A DNA stretch of 28,355 nucleotides from CAIKZY01 sp044374195 (GTDB taxonomy: Bacteria > Actinomycetota > Actinomycetes > S36-B12): assembly GCA_044374195.1 (NCBI GenBank), contig JBILOY010000024.1, positions 1 to 28,355 on the forward strand, written 5' to 3'. How positions within the stretch are numbered: the stretch's first letter is position 1; every line of letters starts with the position of its first letter. Shown in pieces: positions 24,736-28,355 of the stretch. The notes beneath the pieces were generated by a model. The model saw only the letters and a program-made list of their open reading frames with translations. It was not told where the DNA came from and searched no databases. A program made the translations under genes and the position numbers.

Positions 24736-25821
24736 GTGGTTCTCGTCGTTCGCGGAGCCGTCAAGGACTACGACTGGGGCATCGTCGATGGCCTGGCGGC
24801 GTGGTCCGACGAAGCCACGGGCGGTCCGCAGGCCGAGCTCTGGTTCGGTGTGCATCCCGGTGGCCCCTCACCGCTGATTGATCCGGTCGGCGACGACACG
24901 GGTGAGCACCTTGGTCATCACTTCGATGTCGAAGAGATTCCCCTGCTCGTGAAGCTGCTCGCGGCGGCTCGTCCGCTGTCTGTGCAGGTGCATCCCGATG
25001 CCGAGACTGCAGCTGCCGGCTGGAAGCGCCAGCAGCAGCCCGGTGAGCCTCGCGTGCTCAGCGATCCGTTCGAGAAGACCGAGATGATGATCGCTCTGGA
25101 GCCCTTCGAGGCATTCGCGGGCTGGCGCAGCCCCGAGCAGGCAGCGGCGATCCTCGAGAACGTGCAGGGCACTAGCGCTGCCGTGGCCGCGATTCGTGCC
25201 CATGACATCCCCGCAGCTATCCGCGAACTGCTGAGCATCAGCGCGCCCGAGCGCATTGGCCAGTTAGCCGCTGCAGCGCAGGCGGCCGGCCTGCCCCTCG
25301 AGCAAATCGAGGCGTATCGCACCGTGCAGGAGCAGTACCCAAACGACTCGGGCGCCCTGCTCACCGCAATGCTCGACTACCTGACCCTTGACATCGGCGA
25401 GGCCGTCTACGTGCCTGCAGGTGTTCCGCATAGCTACATCCGCGGCACCGGCGTCGAAGTGATGACGTCGAGTGACAACGTCATTCGTCTTGGTCTCACC
25501 GGCAAGCCCGTGTTCGTCGATCGCGCGATTGAGGCGCTGCGTCTCGACCTTGAACCGCAGATCGTGCGTGCCGAATTCGGTGACACACTGTGGCCCACCG
25601 CTTCACCCTTTGTTGTTCGCCTGCTGCGTGACGGTCGCGAGAAGCTGCCCAAGGGCGCGTACCGAATCGTCGTCAACGTCGAGGGCAAGGCCATCATCGA
25701 CAGTGACATCGGCGAGATTTCACTTCGTCAGGGCACGGCTGCAGTGATTGGTGCGGGTGATCCCGATGCCTGGGTCGAGACCGCAGGGCTGGTCGCTGTG
25801 GTCCAGTCGACCCAGCGATAG
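24736..25821 (+). CDS. manA: ManA: mannose-6-phosphate isomerase (type I, zinc cupin)
   Basis: The 361-residue protein interconverts fructose-6-phosphate and mannose-6-phosphate. Zinc ligands are visible: Q84 and H86 in QVHPD (84-88), E116 in EKTEM (113-117) and H232 in VPAGVPHSY. The N-terminal GAVKDYDWG also fits the family. The frame is open further upstream, but that part overlaps the Trm112-like gene in another frame. The GTG at 24736, two bases after that gene's stop, gives the normal N-terminus. It is translationally coupled with its neighbours and supplies ManB with substrate. Confidence 0.94.
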   Translation: MVLVVRGAVKDYDWGIVDGLAAWSDEATGGPQAELWFGVHPGGPSPLIDPVGDDTGEHLGHHFDVEEIPLLVKLLAAARPLSVQVHPDAETAAAGWKRQQQPGEPRVLSDPFEKTEMMIALEPFEAFAGWRSPEQAAAILENVQGTSAAVAAIRAHDIPAAIRELLSISAPERIGQLAAAAQAAGLPLEQIEAYRTVQEQYPNDSGALLTAMLDYLTLDIGEAVYVPAGVPHSYIRGTGVEVMTSSDNVIRLGLTGKPVFVDRAIEALRLDLEPQIVRAEFGDTLWPTASPFVVRLLRDGREKLPKGAYRIVVNVEGKAIIDSDIGEISLRQGTAAVIGAGDPDAWVETAGLVAVVQSTQR

Positions 25822-25863
25822 ACCACACTTCGCCTACGCGCATCACTTAACGACAGGACATCC

Positions 25864-26784
25864 ATGAGTACCGAAGGCGGAATGAGGGCGGTCTTCGCGG
25901 CGCTGCTGGCGAATCTCGGCATCGCAGCAAGCAAATTCATCGCCTTTGCCTTCACCGGTTCAAGCTCGATGCTGTCGGAAGCAATTCACTCCTGCGCTGA
26001 CTCGGGTAATCAGATCCTGCTGATCATCGGCAATAAGCGTTCGAAGAAGGCTGCCGATGCCCGGCATAACTTCGGTTACGGTCGCCGACGCTATGTCTAC
26101 GGCTTCATTGTTGCGATCGTGCTGTTCTTGGTCGGTGGCGTGTTCTCGCTGTACGAGGGCATTCACAAGATCCAGCATCCAGAGAAGCTCAACGATGCCT
26201 GGATCGCTTTCGTAGTGCTGTTCGTCGCCATCGGGCTCGAGTCACTCTCGCTTCGCACCGCGGTCAAGGAAGCCAATCACGCGCGAGGTAAGCGTTCCTT
26301 CCCGCGCTTCTTGAAGGATGCTCGCCAGCCTGAACTGCCTGTCATCTTGCTTGAGGACGCCGGCGCCCTCGTCGGTCTCGTCTTCGCTCTCTTCGGCGTG
26401 AGCATGGCCGTGATCACCGGTGACGGACGCTGGGACGGCATCGGCGCCATGGCCATCGGCATCCTGCTTGTTGTCATCGCAGTGTTCCTGGCGATGGAAA
26501 TGTCGGCAATGCTCGTGGGGGAGTCGGCTCTTCCTGAAGAGGTTGAGGCCATTCGTGCCGCACTCGAGAGCAGCGACGGCGTGCTGCGCGTGATCCACCT
26601 GCGCACCGTTCACTCCGGCCCCGATGAGCTGCTTGTCGCGGCGAAGATCGCCGTGGCTCACTCGGCCACTGGCGCTGAGATAGCCCAGGACATCAACGAC
26701 GCCGAAGCGAAACTTCGGGCTGCGGTGCCCTCGGCGAAGTACGTCTTCTTGGAGCCCGACATAGATCGCGGCACGAGTTCCTGA
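25864..26784 (+). CDS. Cation diffusion facilitator (CDF) metal transporter
   Basis: The 306-residue protein has six predicted helices (about 8-31, 35-57, 77-99, 110-132, 159-185, 191-215) and a C-terminal cytosolic domain (about 220-300). The helix-2 metal motif is HSCAD (H42, D46). The helix-5 motif is LLEDAGALVG (E164, D165), with Glu where zinc-type CDFs have His, as in the SLC30A9-like subgroup. CDFs export divalent metals using the proton gradient, but the metal here cannot be named. ATG with AGGA 6-7 nt upstream. The gene stands between manA and the toxin-antitoxin pair. Confidence 0.92.
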   Translation: MSTEGGMRAVFAALLANLGIAASKFIAFAFTGSSSMLSEAIHSCADSGNQILLIIGNKRSKKAADARHNFGYGRRRYVYGFIVAIVLFLVGGVFSLYEGIHKIQHPEKLNDAWIAFVVLFVAIGLESLSLRTAVKEANHARGKRSFPRFLKDARQPELPVILLEDAGALVGLVFALFGVSMAVITGDGRWDGIGAMAIGILLVVIAVFLAMEMSAMLVGESALPEEVEAIRAALESSDGVLRVIHLRTVHSGPDELLVAAKIAVAHSATGAEIAQDINDAEAKLRAAVPSAKYVFLEPDIDRGTSS

Positions 26785-26790
26785 CCATTT

Positions 26791-26832
26791 CCCACGATTG
26801 ACTCGCCATCCCACGAAAGCAATAATCGTGGG
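26791..26832 (+). promoter_or_regulatory. vapB promoter (leaderless) with CCCACGA operator half-sites
   Basis: TTGACT (26798-26803), a 17-nt spacer and AATAAT (26821-26826) end 6 nt before the ATG, so the transcript is probably leaderless. CCCACGATT (26791-26799) is an exact inverted match to AATCGTGGG (26824-26832), and a third half-site CCCACGA lies at 26810-26816. The sites overlap -35, spacer and -10, as expected for autoregulation by the antitoxin or the VapBC complex. Confidence 0.7.
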
Positions 26833-27108
26833 ATGAGCCCCAAGTCAGTTGATGTCACGCAGGTCTGGAAGGTTCGCCTCGACTCCCGTCGACGGCCGAC
26901 CCTCCCTGAGGAAGCCATGCGCGCCGCCGGCTTTTCACCGGGTGACGATCTCCGGGTTCGCGTCGCCGAAGAAGGTCTGCTGATCCTCGAAACACCCGCG
27001 CATGCGCTGGCGCGCGCCCGGTCCCGCGTGGCTCATGTGCCCCGTGATCGCTCGTACGTTGACGAGTTCCTGGCAGAACGTCGTGCGGAAGCACAGTCCG
27101 AACTGTGA
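26833..27108 (+). CDS. vapB: AbrB/MazE-fold antitoxin (VapB-like)
   Basis: In this 91-residue protein, residues 10-53 form a swapped-hairpin AbrB-type DNA-binding domain (VWKVRLDSRRRPTLPEEAM, then GDDLRVRVAEEGLLILE). The C-terminal 40 residues are charged (RSYVDEFLAERRAEA) and probably wrap the toxin. It overlaps the PIN gene by 4 nt. It probably represses its own promoter through the CCCACGA sites. Confidence 0.85.
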   Translation: MSPKSVDVTQVWKVRLDSRRRPTLPEEAMRAAGFSPGDDLRVRVAEEGLLILETPAHALARARSRVAHVPRDRSYVDEFLAERRAEAQSEL

Positions 27109-27500
27109 AACCAGCTCTACTGGACTCGTCCTGCGTCCTCGCCTGGCTTCTACGTGAGCCCGGCGCCGAACTCGTGGAGCCGATGCTTGCTACCGCCTTC
27201 ATTACATCGGCAAACATGGCCGAGGTCATGACGAAGGTGGAGCGCCTTTCCGGTCAAGGGCTCGAATGCGCTGAAGATCTAGTCGAGGCCGGTCTGACAG
27301 TCGTACCTGTGGGGTGGCGCGAGATTCAGTTCGTCCCTCAACTTCGGCATCAAGAACAGGGGCTGCCGTCACGCTCCGGCCTCTCATTAGGTGTTGTCAC
27401 GTGTATCTCATACGCAATCGCGCAGGATATGGAGATCTGGACGGCTGATCGGTCTTGGGCTGAGTTTGACCTGCCGGTACCCGTGTCGCTCATTCGCTAA
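27105..27500 (+). CDS. vapC: PIN-domain protein (VapC-like toxin) with an altered active site
   Basis: The 131-residue PIN domain has D7 (LLDSSCVLAWL), E40 (NMAEV) and D115 (TADRSW). The third usual acidic residue, in LSLGD-R-x-C, is Val97 here (LSLGVVTC, 93-100). VapC toxins are Mg-dependent ribonucleases that usually cut tRNA or rRNA, and loss of that Asp would be expected to weaken catalysis. The GTG start overlaps the antitoxin stop (GTGA), so translation is coupled. The gene is otherwise full length without a frameshift. Confidence 0.85.
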   Translation: MKPALLDSSCVLAWLLREPGAELVEPMLATAFITSANMAEVMTKVERLSGQGLECAEDLVEAGLTVVPVGWREIQFVPQLRHQEQGLPSRSGLSLGVVTCISYAIAQDMEIWTADRSWAEFDLPVPVSLIR

Positions 27501-27546
27501 CGCCACAGCAGTAACACCAAGAATTCCAACGCCTTTGCCGCGGTGC

Positions 27547-27572
27547 GCCGATTCGGCGGATTCGGCCGAATC
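27547..27572. repeat. GATTCGGC repeat/palindrome cluster upstream of sahH
   Basis: GATTCGGC occurs at 27550-27557 and 27559-27566, and inverted (GCCGAATC) at 27565-27572, forming the perfect 14-nt palindrome at 27559-27572. A further partial copy, GCCGAAT, lies at 27634-27640. It could be a regulator operator for sahH or a hairpin ending the vapBC transcript, though no T-tract follows. Confidence 0.55.
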
Positions 27573-27592
27573 TGGCAGAATTGGTAATGCCT

Positions 27593-27650
27593 GCGAACCA
27601 ACGAAGCCTCGTGACGTTCGCCAATCCCTGTAAGCCGAATTCACGAGGAG
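27593..27650 (+). promoter_or_regulatory. Possible pseudoknot leader covering the sahH ribosome-binding site
   Basis: GCGAAC (27593-27598) pairs exactly with GTTCGC (27616-27621). Within that 17-nt loop CCTCGTGA (27607-27614) pairs exactly with TCACGAGG (27641-27648), which contains most of the Shine-Dalgarno GAGGAG (27645-27650). Together these form an H-type pseudoknot that would hide the ribosome-binding site. A riboswitch responding to S-adenosylhomocysteine or a related metabolite is conceivable, but I do not recognise a known class. Confidence 0.4.
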
Positions 27651-27656
27651 TTCTGC

Positions 27657-28355
<699 letters not shown>

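Noticed and set aside
27501..27656. Known SAH riboswitch upstream of sahH
   Set aside because: The conserved core of the published SAH riboswitch as I remember it is not visible. Only an unclassified pseudoknot-like pairing is reported.

Overview
The window looks like a high-GC Actinobacterium (Actinomycetota). It carries a WhiB-family iron-sulphur regulator, the two-domain coenzyme F420 ligase FbiB beside FbiA, the actinobacterial DUF5719 and DUF3499 families, and the order whiB / fbiA-fbiB / manB / manA / sahH, which I recognise from mycobacteria and related actinomycetes. The exact lineage cannot be fixed from sequence reading alone. A free-living aquatic actinomycete is a guess, not a result.

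Layout. (1) Positions 3-12815 (+) are the 3' part of one giant surface-protein gene whose 5' end lies outside the window. It encodes a Gly-rich segment, about 20 Ig/FN3/cadherin-like beta domains (three of the types arranged as a tandem ~1 kb three-domain unit), then 7.5 copies of a ~196-residue three-module helical super-repeat. A Pro/Thr linker, a last beta domain and a C-terminal membrane anchor follow. (2) Positions 12901-16851 (-) form a four-gene operon fbiA-fbiB-RibD-like reductase-DHPS-like protein, which combines F420 maturation with two pterin/pyrimidine-type enzymes. (3) Positions 16852-17178 are a divergent control region with a promoter on each strand, an AT-rich core, and a 75-nt hairpin with 31-nt arms just upstream of fbiA. 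(4) whiB (17179-17439) is followed by a hairpin terminator. (5) Positions 17570-25821 (+) are a cell-envelope/mannose block: large polytopic GT2 glycosyltransferase, DUF5719 membrane protein, DUF3499 zinc-binding protein, phosphohexomutase ManB, Trm112-like protein and mannose-6-phosphate isomerase ManA. (6) A CDF metal transporter (25864-26784). (7) A VapBC-like toxin-antitoxin pair (26833-27500) with a readable promoter/operator and a toxin lacking one conserved acidic residue. (8) The 5' half of sahH (from 27657), preceded by GATTCGGC repeats and a leader that can fold into a pseudoknot covering the ribosome-binding site.

How the parts connect. ManA and ManB should feed mannose-1-phosphate and then GDP-mannose to envelope glycosylation, for which the GT2 protein and DUF5719 are plausible machinery. 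The fbi operon finishes F420 synthesis. Its RibD-like member could touch the pyrimidine precursor pool shared by riboflavin and F420, or act on pterins alongside the DHPS-like protein. Several genes (GT2, DUF3499, manB, DHPS-like, vapB) have a -10-like hexamer ending 6-7 nt before the start codon and no Shine-Dalgarno, which points to leaderless transcripts.
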